Source of the DNA: Mycobacterium sp. PO1
Lineage (GTDB): Bacteria > Actinomycetota > Actinomycetes > Mycobacteriales > Mycobacteriaceae
Reading direction: 5' to 3'
DNA length: 63,864 nucleotides
NCBI RefSeq assembly: GCF_017312405.1
Contig: NZ_BLTG01000008.1
Coordinates: forward strand, 1-63,864
The position numbers and the translations under genes were made by a program. Positions within the stretch are counted from its first letter, which is position 1. Every line of letters starts with the position of its first letter. The notes below the pieces were generated by a model. That model was not told the DNA's origin and did not search any database. It saw only the letters and a program-made list of their open reading frames with translations. This document shows positions 1 to 8,121 of this stretch, piece after piece.

Positions 1-16
1 TCCAGACCAGGACGGT

Positions 17-874
17 TCAGTGGGGGCGGCGGTGGTTGTATTCGTCGACGAAGGCGTCGAGTTGAGTTTGCAGCTCAGCGAGGGTCGCGGCGCGGGGTTG
101 GCCGCTGAGCCACTTTTTGAGGGTTTGGTGGAAGCGTTCGACTTTTCCGCAGGTGGTGGGGTGGTTGGGGGTGGAGTTGATTTGGTGGACGTCGAGGCGG
201 CGCAGTTGGGCTTCGAATTCGTTGCGTCCGCCTTTGCCGCCTGCGAATCGGGTGGTGAAGACCATGCCGTTGTCGGTGAGCGTGGAGTATGGGATGCCAT
301 GGCGGGCAATGGCGTTGGTGAACTCTTTGACGACGATGGCGCCGGTGACGCGGCGGTGGGCGGTCACCGAGATCGCCAAGCGGGAGCAGTCGTCGAGCCA
401 GCACAGAATTTCGACGTCGGTGCCGCCGACCAGGCGCCAGTGGGTGAAGTCGGCTTGCCAGCGTTCATTGGGTTGCGCGGCGGCAAAGCGGATGTAGGAC
501 GACTTGGGTCGCTTCTGCGGGGCGGGGTCGACCAGGCCGGCGGCGCGCAGATGGCGGCTGATCGAGGCGGTCGACACCCGTAGCTGGTGGTGGTGCTCGA
601 GGTGCCAGGCGATGGTGTGCGGTCCGGCGTCGAGGCCTTTGCCGGCTAGGTGGTGTCGCAGTTCGATGATCAGGTCGATGGTGGCCTGGGGTAGCCGGGT
701 GGGGCTGGAATGGGGGCGTCGCGAGCGTGGTTCGAACGCGGCCTCGCCTTCGAGGGTGTAGCGCGTGATCAGCCGGGAGATCCAGCTTTGGGAGACGCCG
801 TAGTCGCGGGCGACCTGCGACTGGGAGCGGCCTTCGACGAGGACGGCGGTGATGACCAGGCGAGCCTTCGACAC
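17..874 (-). CDS. IS481-family DDE transposase, probably C-terminally short
   Basis: This 285-aa protein has an N-terminal helix-turn-helix (about residues 10-45, including SQSQVARDYGVSQSWISR) and an rve/DDE integrase core. The catalytic triad is visible as the Asp in WQADFTHW, the Asp in LTDNGMVF and the Glu in KVERFHQTLKKW, so the core looks intact. It starts at a GTG (874). The reading frame stops directly after EYNHRRPH, where family members usually run on for another few dozen residues. The protein is therefore slightly truncated or frameshifted at its end. It has no functional link to the neighbouring metabolic genes. Confidence 0.9.
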   Translation of the reverse strand: MSKARLVITAVLVEGRSQSQVARDYGVSQSWISRLITRYTLEGEAAFEPRSRRPHSSPTRLPQATIDLIIELRHHLAGKGLDAGPHTIAWHLEHHHQLRVSTASISRHLRAAGLVDPAPQKRPKSSYIRFAAAQPNERWQADFTHWRLVGGTDVEILCWLDDCSRLAISVTAHRRVTGAIVVKEFTNAIARHGIPYSTLTDNGMVFTTRFAGGKGGRNEFEAQLRRLDVHQINSTPNHPTTCGKVERFHQTLKKWLSGQPRAATLAELQTQLDAFVDEYNHRRPH

Positions 875-895
875 CAGCTGAAACTGGCCCAGCCA

Positions 896-941
896 CCTAT
901 GCCGATGTCTTGAGACACCCTATTCCGATGTCCTGAAACAC
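896..941. repeat. Two tandem 23-bp repeats at the IS end
   Basis: Two adjacent 23-bp units (896-918 and 919-941) match at 20 of 23 positions and share the core CCGATGTC followed by TGA and ACAC. They lie 22 bp upstream of the transposase start. They are likely binding sites for the transposase at the element end, and may also affect its promoter. Confidence 0.7.
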
Positions 942-965
942 CACACTGTCCCCGCTACTAGGTGG

Positions 966-997
966 AACGGCCCCCGGACGCTAGTCCGGGGGCCGTT
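966..997 (-). terminator. Strong hairpin terminator downstream of the PPOX gene
   Basis: A perfect 14-bp stem (AACGGCCCCCGGAC paired with GTCCGGGGGCCGTT) closes a GCTA tetraloop. It lies 56 bp past the stop of the minus-strand gene ending at 1054. There is no long U tract, which is usual for mycobacterial hairpin terminators. It separates the carotenoid operon from the insertion sequence and could act in both directions. Confidence 0.8.
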
Positions 998-1053
998 CTC
1001 ATTCGCGGACCGCGACCGTGTGGCCGCAGTGTGACCGTGTGGCACAGCCACCG

Positions 1054-1488
1054 TCAGGAGGCGCCGCGCCCGTCGGGCTGATCGTTGTTCTTCTGCGCAC
1101 CCCAGCCGTGGATCCGGTCGATCTCGATGAGCGCGCTGACGCGGGGCCGGTCCCGGTCCGGGTACGGCTTGCCCTGATAGTGCTGCGACAGCGCGTCGAT
1201 GTCTTCGAGACCTTCATCGTCGTACATGCGCAAGACGCGGCCGATGGCGGTGACGTGGGTGTACCAGTCGTCGCCGTCGATCACGGTGAGCGAGACCCGA
1301 GGGTCTCGGCGCATGTGGGCCAACCGTTTTCGGGCGACGTCCATGTTGACGAGCAGCTGGTCGTCACGGAGCAGATACCAGGTGGCGGCCGAAACCGGTT
1401 GGCCGTCGCGGCGGGTGGTGGCGATGACGGCAGGGTTGGGCCTACCCAGCATCTGTCGTGCGTCGTCGGAGAGCGGTGCTGAAGTCAT
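1054..1488 (-). CDS. PPOX-class F420/FMN-dependent split beta-barrel protein
   Basis: This 144-aa protein is a single flavin/F420-binding split beta-barrel of the pyridoxamine-phosphate-oxidase-like superfamily. It has the usual order: an N-terminal strand with AVIATTRRDGQPVSAATWY, then KRLAHMRRDPRVSLTVIDGDDWYTHVTAIGR split here by the central turn, and a C-terminal GKPYPDRDRPRVSALIEID segment. Length and motifs resemble the FDOR-B group (Rv1155-like), which reduce small molecules with F420H2. It is the last gene of the minus-strand carotenoid group, 41 bp after the amine oxidase, and is followed by the hairpin at 966-997. Its substrate is not evident. Confidence 0.75.
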   Translation of the reverse strand: MTSAPLSDDARQMLGRPNPAVIATTRRDGQPVSAATWYLLRDDQLLVNMDVARKRLAHMRRDPRVSLTVIDGDDWYTHVTAIGRVLRMYDDEGLEDIDALSQHYQGKPYPDRDRPRVSALIEIDRIHGWGAQKNNDQPDGRGAS

Positions 1489-1529
1489 GGAGTGGGGATG
1501 CCCCGACTACGCCTCGTTCACGCCGTCGG

Positions 1530-3089
1530 CTACCCGCGATCTTTACCCCGGCGCGGTATCTGCGGCACCCCCGCGAGCAGTCCGCGCTGCGGCACGCCGG
1601 TGATCGGCTCGGCGGCGGCGCCCAGTTCGGCCAGGACGTCGTTGGCCGCCAGCACACCGGACATCGCCGAGCGCTCCATCAAACCGGCCAGGTAGGGAAG
1701 TTCGATGTAGTCACCGGCCAGTCGCAGCCCGCGGGCGTCGGTGCGCACCCCGGGACGGCTGCCCGCCGAGCCGGGCGGGAACGCCGGGGCGGTGGCCTCG
1801 AGCCGGTTGTGCGCGTGGGTGACGGTCGCGTCGGCGGTTTCCGGCCACAGAACGGCCAGTTCGGCGCGCATCGCCGCGGCCGCCTCTGCGGCGTCGTCCA
1901 AACGGCATGAGTACGAATGCAGTTCGATTATCGATCCGCCCGTGGCGGCGGCCCACCGGATGCTGGGTTCCTCCAGTCGGGAGTACACCGCGATCGAATC
2001 GAGGTTGGGTTGCCCGCTGACGGCGCTGAACGGTGCCCGATCGGGTGCGACGTCGCGGTCCAGCCAGATCCGGCTGACCGCGAACGGTGGCGCCACCAGC
2101 AGGTTTCGGCACTTCTCGGCCAGCAGCGGGGCCGCCGCAGCGGTCACCGGGGAGTTGTCGATCACCGAGCGCAGCGCTCCGGGATCCAGCCCCAGGATCA
2201 CGTGCCGGGAGGTGAAGCGCCCTGCCTCGGTGTCGACGTGCCAGTCGGGACCGTCCGGTTCGACGGCCGTGACAGCGGAGCCCCGATGCACCCGGCCGCC
2301 GCGCTGTTCGAGGTAGCGCTGAAGCGGATGCCAGATGGCGGTGGCGTGATCGGTGTCGGGCACGTCGAAGCCGATGCCCTCGGGGTTGCCCAGGAAGTAG
2401 TAGTGGAACATCGCCACCAGTTCGGCCGCGGAGAGCTGACCCTGGTTGCAGAAGAACGACCGGGCGAACGCCTCGAACAGCATGGTGCGGGTCCGCTCGG
2501 TCATCCCGAGACCGTCGAGAAACGTTGCCGCGTCGATGTTGTCGAGTTCGGCCGTCGTGGTGGCGCGGTCGTAGGCCAACAGGGCGCGGCCCGTATCGGG
2601 GTCTGCTCGGGTCAGCTCGCGCCGGGTCAGGCTCTTCGACCGCAGCGCCAGCGCCAGCAGATTCAGCGGTGGCGCGGCGGGCAGCCCGGACAGGTCCTCG
2701 GCCGGCCAGCTCGCCGAGATCACCGGGTAGCTGGCTACCGGGGCGAGAAACGACAACTGCGGATCGGCGCGACGCAGAATCGAGCGCCAGGTGTAGTAGT
2801 GCCGGAAGAAGGCGTGGAAGCCGTGCTCGATGTACTGCTCGGTGCCGTCAGGGAGCCGCTCGGGCCAGGCGCCCAGGCGCCCGCCGAGATGGTCGTTGGC
2901 CTCCAGCACGGTGACCGCGACGCCCCGTTCGGCCAGCACGACGGCCGCCGACATGCCGGCGATGCCGCCACCGACGACGATCGCCGTGGCGCCGGGTGCG
3001 ACGTCGGCGGGCAGCAGCGGATCCGGTGTCACCAGCTGTCGGGGCCGCATCCGCAACGGCGCGGCGCGGCTTCTCAGCGCATCGGTCAT
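1530..3089 (-). CDS. FAD-dependent amine oxidase/carotenoid desaturase-like protein
   Basis: This 519-aa flavoprotein has an N-terminal dinucleotide-binding fold (VVGGGIAGMSAAVVLAERG, about residues 36-54) followed by EANDHLGGRLG, the arrangement of phytoene-desaturase and amine-oxidase family members. The C-terminus carries the usual second FAD motif around LRLAGDYIELPYLAGLMERS. The ATG at 3089 overlaps the TGA of the CruF-like gene (ATGA), so the two are translationally coupled. Position between a CruF-like hydratase and a PPOX protein suggests a late carotenoid oxidation such as a desaturation or ketolation. The exact reaction cannot be assigned. Confidence 0.75.
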   Translation of the reverse strand: MTDALRSRAAPLRMRPRQLVTPDPLLPADVAPGATAIVVGGGIAGMSAAVVLAERGVAVTVLEANDHLGGRLGAWPERLPDGTEQYIEHGFHAFFRHYYTWRSILRRADPQLSFLAPVASYPVISASWPAEDLSGLPAAPPLNLLALALRSKSLTRRELTRADPDTGRALLAYDRATTTAELDNIDAATFLDGLGMTERTRTMLFEAFARSFFCNQGQLSAAELVAMFHYYFLGNPEGIGFDVPDTDHATAIWHPLQRYLEQRGGRVHRGSAVTAVEPDGPDWHVDTEAGRFTSRHVILGLDPGALRSVIDNSPVTAAAAPLLAEKCRNLLVAPPFAVSRIWLDRDVAPDRAPFSAVSGQPNLDSIAVYSRLEEPSIRWAAATGGSIIELHSYSCRLDDAAEAAAAMRAELAVLWPETADATVTHAHNRLEATAPAFPPGSAGSRPGVRTDARGLRLAGDYIELPYLAGLMERSAMSGVLAANDVLAELGAAAEPITGVPQRGLLAGVPQIPRRGKDRG

Positions 3090-3910
3090 GGTCGCTCCGG
3101 TTCGCGGGCGCGCCGCCGCAGCAGGGCAAGCGTGAACGGGATGGCGATCGCTCCCATCACGATTCCCCCCATCACCGCGGACCCCGGCAGGCCGAAGAAG
3201 ACGAAATGCGCCATCACCGAGGAAAAGTACACCCAGAGGTACAGCGCGGCCGCCGGACCCGACGGGCCGTCGTGCGACGGCAGCGCCGTCTGCAGGGCGG
3301 CCATGATCAGGGTGGTGACCAGCAGCCACCCGAGATAATTGGTCAACGGGATGCCGGGAACGAGGGGCAGTCCGGGGTCGGGGTGGGCCCACGTCCAGTG
3401 CCCGGCGTCGACCATCTGCGGGTCCAGGAACACGTCCCAGGCGGTCAGCGCAAGCGCACCGACCGCCACGACCGCTACCGGCCGCCTGGCCAGAGTCCGG
3501 GCGACGACCAGCGCCGGCCAGGCCATCATCACCCACGCCAGCGGGATCACCACCGGCACGCCGAGCAGTTGCGGACCCAGCGTTCCGCTGTAGGCGTAGG
3601 CGCCGAACGGAAACCCGGTGTGCACACCGACCGCCTCGGCCAGCAGACCACCACCGCCGGCGATCGCGATCAGCAGCGCCGCGCCTCTACCGCCGTGCAC
3701 ACGGGTGACGTCGGCGACGGCGGCGAGGAAGAACAGCACGACGCTGATGGTCGTGACCTCGGTGCGCGGGCCGTCGGGCAGCAGCGGGTAGAGGATCTGG
3801 CTCGCGATCGCCGCCGCCACCAGCAACCATGCGGGATGGACCGCGCGCAGCGAGCGGGACGGCACGGCCAGCGCCACCTCTGCTACCTCCGTTCGCGACG
3901 AAGCGGTCAC
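3086..3910 (-). CDS. cruF: CruF-like carotenoid 1',2'-hydratase family membrane protein (DUF422)
   Basis: This 274-aa polytopic membrane protein has about seven hydrophobic segments. It belongs to the carotenoid biosynthesis family typified by CruF, which hydrates the psi end group of acyclic or monocyclic carotenoids. The signature region includes GFPFGAYAYSGTLGPQLLGV and a later TAWDVFLDPQMVDAGHW with acidic and histidine residues facing the likely active site. The start is GTG at 3910, 56 bp from the divergent glycosyltransferase. CruF and CruG are functional partners, and here they are divergently transcribed. Confidence 0.75.
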   Translation of the reverse strand: MTASSRTEVAEVALAVPSRSLRAVHPAWLLVAAAIASQILYPLLPDGPRTEVTTISVVLFFLAAVADVTRVHGGRGAALLIAIAGGGGLLAEAVGVHTGFPFGAYAYSGTLGPQLLGVPVVIPLAWVMMAWPALVVARTLARRPVAVVAVGALALTAWDVFLDPQMVDAGHWTWAHPDPGLPLVPGIPLTNYLGWLLVTTLIMAALQTALPSHDGPSGPAAALYLWVYFSSVMAHFVFFGLPGSAVMGGIVMGAIAIPFTLALLRRRAREPERP

Positions 3911-3966
3911 CCCAGGTGCGCCGCCGGGTGGTGGCGGACGGGGTGAGCGCTCCGTAGAGTTCTCAG

Positions 3967-5124
3967 GTGCCCGACGCGCGACGCCCCAAACCGTTCCGGA
4001 CGCTCGTCCTGGCGGGATCGTCGCTGGCGTGTTTGGGCACGGTCCACCAACTATTCAACCTACGTTACCTGCGGCGTCCGCCTTCAAAGCCGCCGTCGGT
4101 GAGCGTGCCGGTGTCGGTTCTGGTGCCGGCGCGTGACGAGGCCCATCGCATCGAGCCGACGATCCGGTCGCTGCTGGCCCAGCGCGGTCTCACCGATGTG
4201 GAGATCCTGGTGCTGGATGACAACTCCACCGATGGCACGGCCGACGTCGTGCGCGCTGTGGCCCCGGCCGATGCCCGGTTGCGGGTCCTGGCCGGGACCC
4301 CGCCGCCGGCCGGCACGCTGGGCAAACCGCACGCATGCGCGCAGCTGGCCGCCGCGGCGCGCGGCGTGATCCTGGTGTTCGTCGACGCCGACGTGGTGCT
4401 GTCCCCGGATGCCGTGGCCGCCTCAGTCGCCGTGTTGCGCGGCCCGGACCCGCTGGATCTGGTGAGTCCGTGGCCCCGCCAACTCACGACGGGGTGCTCC
4501 GGGCGTCTGATCCAGCCGTTGCTGGCCTGGTCGTGGCTGACCACGGTGCCGCTGCGCCTCGCGGAGCGGTCGGCCCGGCCGTCGATGGCGGTGGCCAACG
4601 GTCAGTTCCTCGTGGTCGAGGCCGACGCCCTGGCCCGGGCGGGCGGGTGGCAGTCGGTGTCCGGGGAGGTGCTCGACGACATTGCGCTGGCACGAAAGAT
4701 CCGCGCCGGCGGCGGGCGCACGGGCGTCGCCGACGGGTCCGCCATCGCGACCTGCCGGATGTACGACAACGGCCGTGAACTGCGCGACGGCTACCGCAAG
4801 TCGCTGTGGGCAGCGTTCGGCTCGCCGCCGGGAGCCATCGCGGTCGCCGCGGCTCTGGCCGTGGTCTACGTGGTGCCCCCAATCGCGGCGACGACGGGGT
4901 CCCGGATCGGCGCCGTCGGCTATCTCGCCGCGGTGCTGGGACGGATCCTGTCGGCGCGCTGGTGCGGTACGACGGAGCGAGGCGCGACCATTGATGTGGA
5001 GCGTGGCGCGATCATCGATGCCGTGGCGCACCCGTTCTCGGTGCTGACCCTGCTGTGGCTGCTCGGCTCGTCCTGGGTGGGTCGGCTCCGTGGTTCGCTG
5101 CACTGGAAGGGCCGGGCCCTATGA
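3967..5124 (+). CDS. cruG: Family 2 glycosyltransferase, CruG-like
   Basis: This 385-aa GT2-family protein has an N-terminal membrane segment (LVLAGSSLACLGTVHQLF), a GT-A nucleotide-sugar domain and C-terminal membrane helices. Visible motifs are VPARDEAHRI, EILVLDDNSTDGTADVV and the metal-binding VFVDADVVLSP (DAD). It starts at a GTG (3967). Its 3' end overlaps the next gene by ATGA. Beside a CruF-like hydratase and a CrtI-like desaturase it most likely glycosylates a hydroxylated carotenoid end group. The donor sugar is unknown. Confidence 0.75.
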   Translation: MPDARRPKPFRTLVLAGSSLACLGTVHQLFNLRYLRRPPSKPPSVSVPVSVLVPARDEAHRIEPTIRSLLAQRGLTDVEILVLDDNSTDGTADVVRAVAPADARLRVLAGTPPPAGTLGKPHACAQLAAAARGVILVFVDADVVLSPDAVAASVAVLRGPDPLDLVSPWPRQLTTGCSGRLIQPLLAWSWLTTVPLRLAERSARPSMAVANGQFLVVEADALARAGGWQSVSGEVLDDIALARKIRAGGGRTGVADGSAIATCRMYDNGRELRDGYRKSLWAAFGSPPGAIAVAAALAVVYVVPPIAATTGSRIGAVGYLAAVLGRILSARWCGTTERGATIDVERGAIIDAVAHPFSVLTLLWLLGSSWVGRLRGSLHWKGRAL

Positions 5125-6665
5125 GCCGGGTGGTGGTCATCGGGGCCGGACTGGGCGGGCTTGCGGCCGCGGCCCGGCTGGCGGCCGCCGGGCACTCGGT
5201 GACGGTGTTCGAGGGCGCCGACACCGTGGGCGGAAAGCTCGGACTCCTCGAGCGCGACGGCTTCACCTTCGACACCGGCCCGTCGCTGCTCACGCTGCCC
5301 GCGGTGTTGCAGCAGGTGTTCACCGACACCGGTGCCCCGCTCGAATTGCCGCTCAGCGCAGTCGATCCGGCGTGTGCGTACGTGTTCGGCGACGGGACGA
5401 CCCTGACGCTGCCGCACGACGCGGCTGGCGTTCCGGCGGCGCTCGACGCGGCGCTCGGCGCCGCCACCGGAACGGCGTGGCAGCGGCTGCACAACCGCTC
5501 GCGGAGGCTGTGGGAGCTGGTCGGCGAGCCGGTGCTGCGCCGTCCGGTGTCCCTGACCGCGATGGCGCGCATGAGCACCCGGCCGGCGGATCTGCGCGTG
5601 GTGGCGCCGTGGCTGACCATCGACGGTCTCGGCCGGCGCATGCTGCCCGACGCCCGATTGCGGACGTGGCTGAACCGCTACGCCACCTATTCCGGATCCG
5701 ACCCGCGCCGCACGCCCGCGGTGCTGTCGGTGACCGCGTTCGTGGAGCAGGAGTTCGGCGCGTGGTACGTACCCGGCGGGCTGCGGCGCATCGTGGAGGC
5801 GCTCGCCGAGCGCTGCCGTGAACTCGGTGTCGAGGTGCACACCGCGACGCCGGTCGAGTCGGTGAGCGTGCGCGACGGCCGCGCCACCGGCGTACGGGTC
5901 GGCGGGCGTGACGTGACCGCCGACATCGTCGTCAGCAATGCCGACGCCGCGGTGCTCTACGAGCGGCTGCTGCCGCGCGGCGCGGTGCGGGGTGCACAGC
6001 GCCGGGCGCGGCGCATGCCGCGCTCCATGGCGGGCTTCGTCCTGTTGCTCGGGCTGACGGGACGAGAGCCGGGCCCGGCGCATCGGGTCTACTTCCCCGC
6101 CGACTACGACGCCGAGTTCGACGCCATCTTCGGCCGGCGACCCGTGCCCGTCGCCGATCCCACCGTCTACGTGCACGCACCCGATGACCCGGCGCTGCGG
6201 CCCGACGAGAACTCGGAGGGCTGGTTCGTGCTGGTCAACGCGCCCGCGCACGATCCGGCGCGCGGGGTGGACTGGGACGAGCCCGGTCTGCGCGAGCGCT
6301 ACAGCCGGCACATCCTGGACGTGCTGGCCGCCCGTGGCGCCGACGTGCGCGACCGGATCCGCGTCCTGGAGACCGTGACTCCCGCCGACCTGCAGCGTCG
6401 TGCCGGTGCACCCGGAGGCGCCATTTACGGCACCGCCTCGCACGGCCCCCGCGCGGCGCTGCGCCGCCCGTCGAACCGCAGCCCGCTGCCCGGGCTCTAC
6501 CTGGTGGGCGGCTCGGCACATCCCGGCGGCGGCATCCCGCTGGTGCTGATGTCCGCCGAGATCGTCGCCGGACTCATCGGTCCGTCGGGTACGTCGCCGG
6601 GATCGAGCGACGAATCCCGAGCCACAGTTGCACCATCGCGACCACACCGGCGGCGGTCCACGTGA
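5121..6665 (+). CDS. CrtI-type phytoene desaturase family protein
   Basis: This 514-aa FAD-dependent carotenoid desaturase has an N-terminal Rossmann motif (VVIGAGLGGLAAAARLAAAG) and VFEGADTVGGKLG. It also has the family block GFTFDTGPSLLTLP and a C-terminal motif LYLVGGSAHPGGGIPLVLMS, which contacts FAD. The ATG at 5121 overlaps the glycosyltransferase stop, so the two form an operon. It may be a CrtI or a CrtD-type 3,4-desaturase, which fits the hydratase/glycosyltransferase context. The last about 30 residues overlap the convergent CDP-alcohol phosphotransferase gene by 92 bp and are low in complexity. Confidence 0.8.
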   Translation: MSRVVVIGAGLGGLAAAARLAAAGHSVTVFEGADTVGGKLGLLERDGFTFDTGPSLLTLPAVLQQVFTDTGAPLELPLSAVDPACAYVFGDGTTLTLPHDAAGVPAALDAALGAATGTAWQRLHNRSRRLWELVGEPVLRRPVSLTAMARMSTRPADLRVVAPWLTIDGLGRRMLPDARLRTWLNRYATYSGSDPRRTPAVLSVTAFVEQEFGAWYVPGGLRRIVEALAERCRELGVEVHTATPVESVSVRDGRATGVRVGGRDVTADIVVSNADAAVLYERLLPRGAVRGAQRRARRMPRSMAGFVLLLGLTGREPGPAHRVYFPADYDAEFDAIFGRRPVPVADPTVYVHAPDDPALRPDENSEGWFVLVNAPAHDPARGVDWDEPGLRERYSRHILDVLAARGADVRDRIRVLETVTPADLQRRAGAPGGAIYGTASHGPRAALRRPSNRSPLPGLYLVGGSAHPGGGIPLVLMSAEIVAGLIGPSGTSPGSSDESRATVAPSRPHRRRST

Positions 6666-7257
6666 CAGCGAACATGGTGCCCCAGTTCCACCCGGTGAGC
6701 GGCACCCCCGACCCCCGCACCGCCGCACCCGCGGCCGCCAGTGCGACGACGATCAGCCGGGTGGGACGTTCGCCGACGGTGATCGCGCCGGCGCCCGGCA
6801 TCCCGACGGCCTGGGCGCGGGCGCGCACGTACTCCAGCAGCAGCACGAGCGTCAGCGCCGCGATCACCCAGCCGGGCGCCGCGCCCAACGCCAGCAGAAC
6901 GGCGCCCAGCAGCAGATCACCGAGACGGTCGGCCGTCGAGTCGACCACCGCACCCAGCGGGCGGGCCCTTCCCGTGCGCAGCGCCACCGCGCCGTCCAGA
7001 CCGTCCAGCACGCCGGCCGCGATCACCAGCGCCACCGCCAGGGCCGGCCAGCCGGGGCCCGCCACGGCCGCCCACGCGCCCACCAACGCCAGCACACCCA
7101 GCAACGACAGGACATCGGGCGGAATGCGAACGATCGGACCGCGGGCCAACATTCGCACCATCGACAGCCAGCCCCGCACGAGGCGCGACGGTTGCACGCC
7201 ACTGTGCAGCGAGGACCAGCCCGCGTCACCGTCGCCGGCGGGTTGCTGCGCTGTCAT
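6574..7257 (-). CDS. CDP-alcohol phosphatidyltransferase family protein with altered motif
   Basis: This 227-aa membrane protein has several hydrophobic helices and the CDP-alcohol phosphotransferase signature. In LDGLDGAVALRTGRARPLG followed by AVVDSTAD all the Asp residues are present, but the usual Arg after DGxxA is replaced by Leu. Members transfer a phospho-alcohol from CDP-diacylglycerol or a similar donor. It starts at ATG 7257 and converges on the desaturase gene with a 92-bp overlap. The acceptor is unknown and no functional link to its neighbours is visible. Confidence 0.7.
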   Translation of the reverse strand: MTAQQPAGDGDAGWSSLHSGVQPSRLVRGWLSMVRMLARGPIVRIPPDVLSLLGVLALVGAWAAVAGPGWPALAVALVIAAGVLDGLDGAVALRTGRARPLGAVVDSTADRLGDLLLGAVLLALGAAPGWVIAALTLVLLLEYVRARAQAVGMPGAGAITVGERPTRLIVVALAAAGAAVRGSGVPLTGWNWGTMFAVTWTAAGVVAMVQLWLGIRRSIPATYPTDR

Positions 7258-7296
7258 GGTGTCAGCTTGCCAGCACGCTGCGACGGGTCGACGGGT

Positions 7297-8121
7297 ATGG
7301 CGGTGAACCGGGCACGCAGGCTGGCTGTTCAGGTCAGCAGAACGTTCCCCGGGACCGACCTCGCGCTGTGGGCGGCCGGAGCCACCTTCTTCGGAGTGAT
7401 CGGGCTGGTGCCGCTGGCGATGGCATCGCTGTGGGCGGCCGGACTGCTGGTCGGACAAGACACCGTGACCTCCTCGATGGACACGGCCATCTCGGGGTTG
7501 CCGTCCGGACACGGAACCCCCGAAGCGTTGCGGACCCTGACCTCGGTCGCGTTGGCGATGCCGTGGTGGCAGGCCCTGGTGGTGCTGTTCCCGGCCAGTC
7601 TCTACGGGGAGGGCCTGCGCCGCGCGTTCGTCCAACTGACCCCGGAGACAGACAAACTCACCGGGTGGCGCGGACGGGCAGGCCTGCTCGGCGTCGCGGC
7701 GGTCGCCCCGTTCCTGGTCCTGGCGGTGCTGGCGTTCGCGCCCTACGTGGCGCCGCTCTATACCGGCGAAGGGTGGTCGCTGGTGTGGGGGGTGTTCGTC
7801 GGGTTCCACGTCGTGTGGATCGCGGTCTCGACGGCGCTGGTGGGCGTGTACGGGCTCATCGCGCCCGGTCGGTTCGGCGTGAAGCCTTTGCTTACGGGGG
7901 CTTTCGGCAGCGGAGCGATCCTGGCCGGGTTCCTGCAGGGGTTCCTGCTGTTCTTGGCCATCCCGATCGAATGGTCCGCACCGTTCGGCGGCCTGCCCAT
8001 CGTCGGTGCGGTGTCGGCGTTGGCGCTGTGGCTGTACCTGATACACATCCTGGTGCTCTGCGGGTTCCGCGTCACCGTGTATCTCAACGGGGTGTTCGCC
8101 GCTCGTGCCGCGTCCGGCTAG
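7297..8121 (+). CDS. YihY/BrkB-like inner membrane protein
   Basis: This 274-aa protein has about six transmembrane helices. It resembles the YihY/virulence-factor BrkB family, which has no assigned biochemical role. Recognisable segments are LWAAGATFFGVIGLVPLAMA near the N-terminus and WWQALVVLFPASLYGEGLRR in the middle. The ATG at 7297 is 39 bp from the divergent phosphotransferase start. The stop codon overlaps the stop of the convergent SDR gene by 4 bp, which marks the left border of the catabolic island. Confidence 0.65.
   Translation: MAVNRARRLAVQVSRTFPGTDLALWAAGATFFGVIGLVPLAMASLWAAGLLVGQDTVTSSMDTAISGLPSGHGTPEALRTLTSVALAMPWWQALVVLFPASLYGEGLRRAFVQLTPETDKLTGWRGRAGLLGVAAVAPFLVLAVLAFAPYVAPLYTGEGWSLVWGVFVGFHVVWIAVSTALVGVYGLIAPGRFGVKPLLTGAFGSGAILAGFLQGFLLFLAIPIEWSAPFGGLPIVGAVSALALWLYLIHILVLCGFRVTVYLNGVFAARAASG

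Larger units (their letters stand above)
1..941 (-). mobile_element. IS481-family insertion sequence, partial at window edge
   Basis: The left edge of the window holds the transposase end of an insertion sequence. It consists of a DDE transposase read on the minus strand and, upstream of it at 896-941, a tandem duplicated 23-bp motif typical of a terminal transposase-binding region. The other end lies outside the window, so neither the terminal inverted repeats nor a target duplication can be defined. The outer boundary near 941-953 is inferred from where the repeat stops. Confidence 0.75.

Noticed and set aside
4920..6728. A 602-aa open frame opposite the desaturase and glycosyltransferase genes
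   Set aside because: It has a low-complexity Arg/Gly/His-rich sequence without domains, typical of the antisense frame of high-GC genes. Both underlying genes are clearly real.
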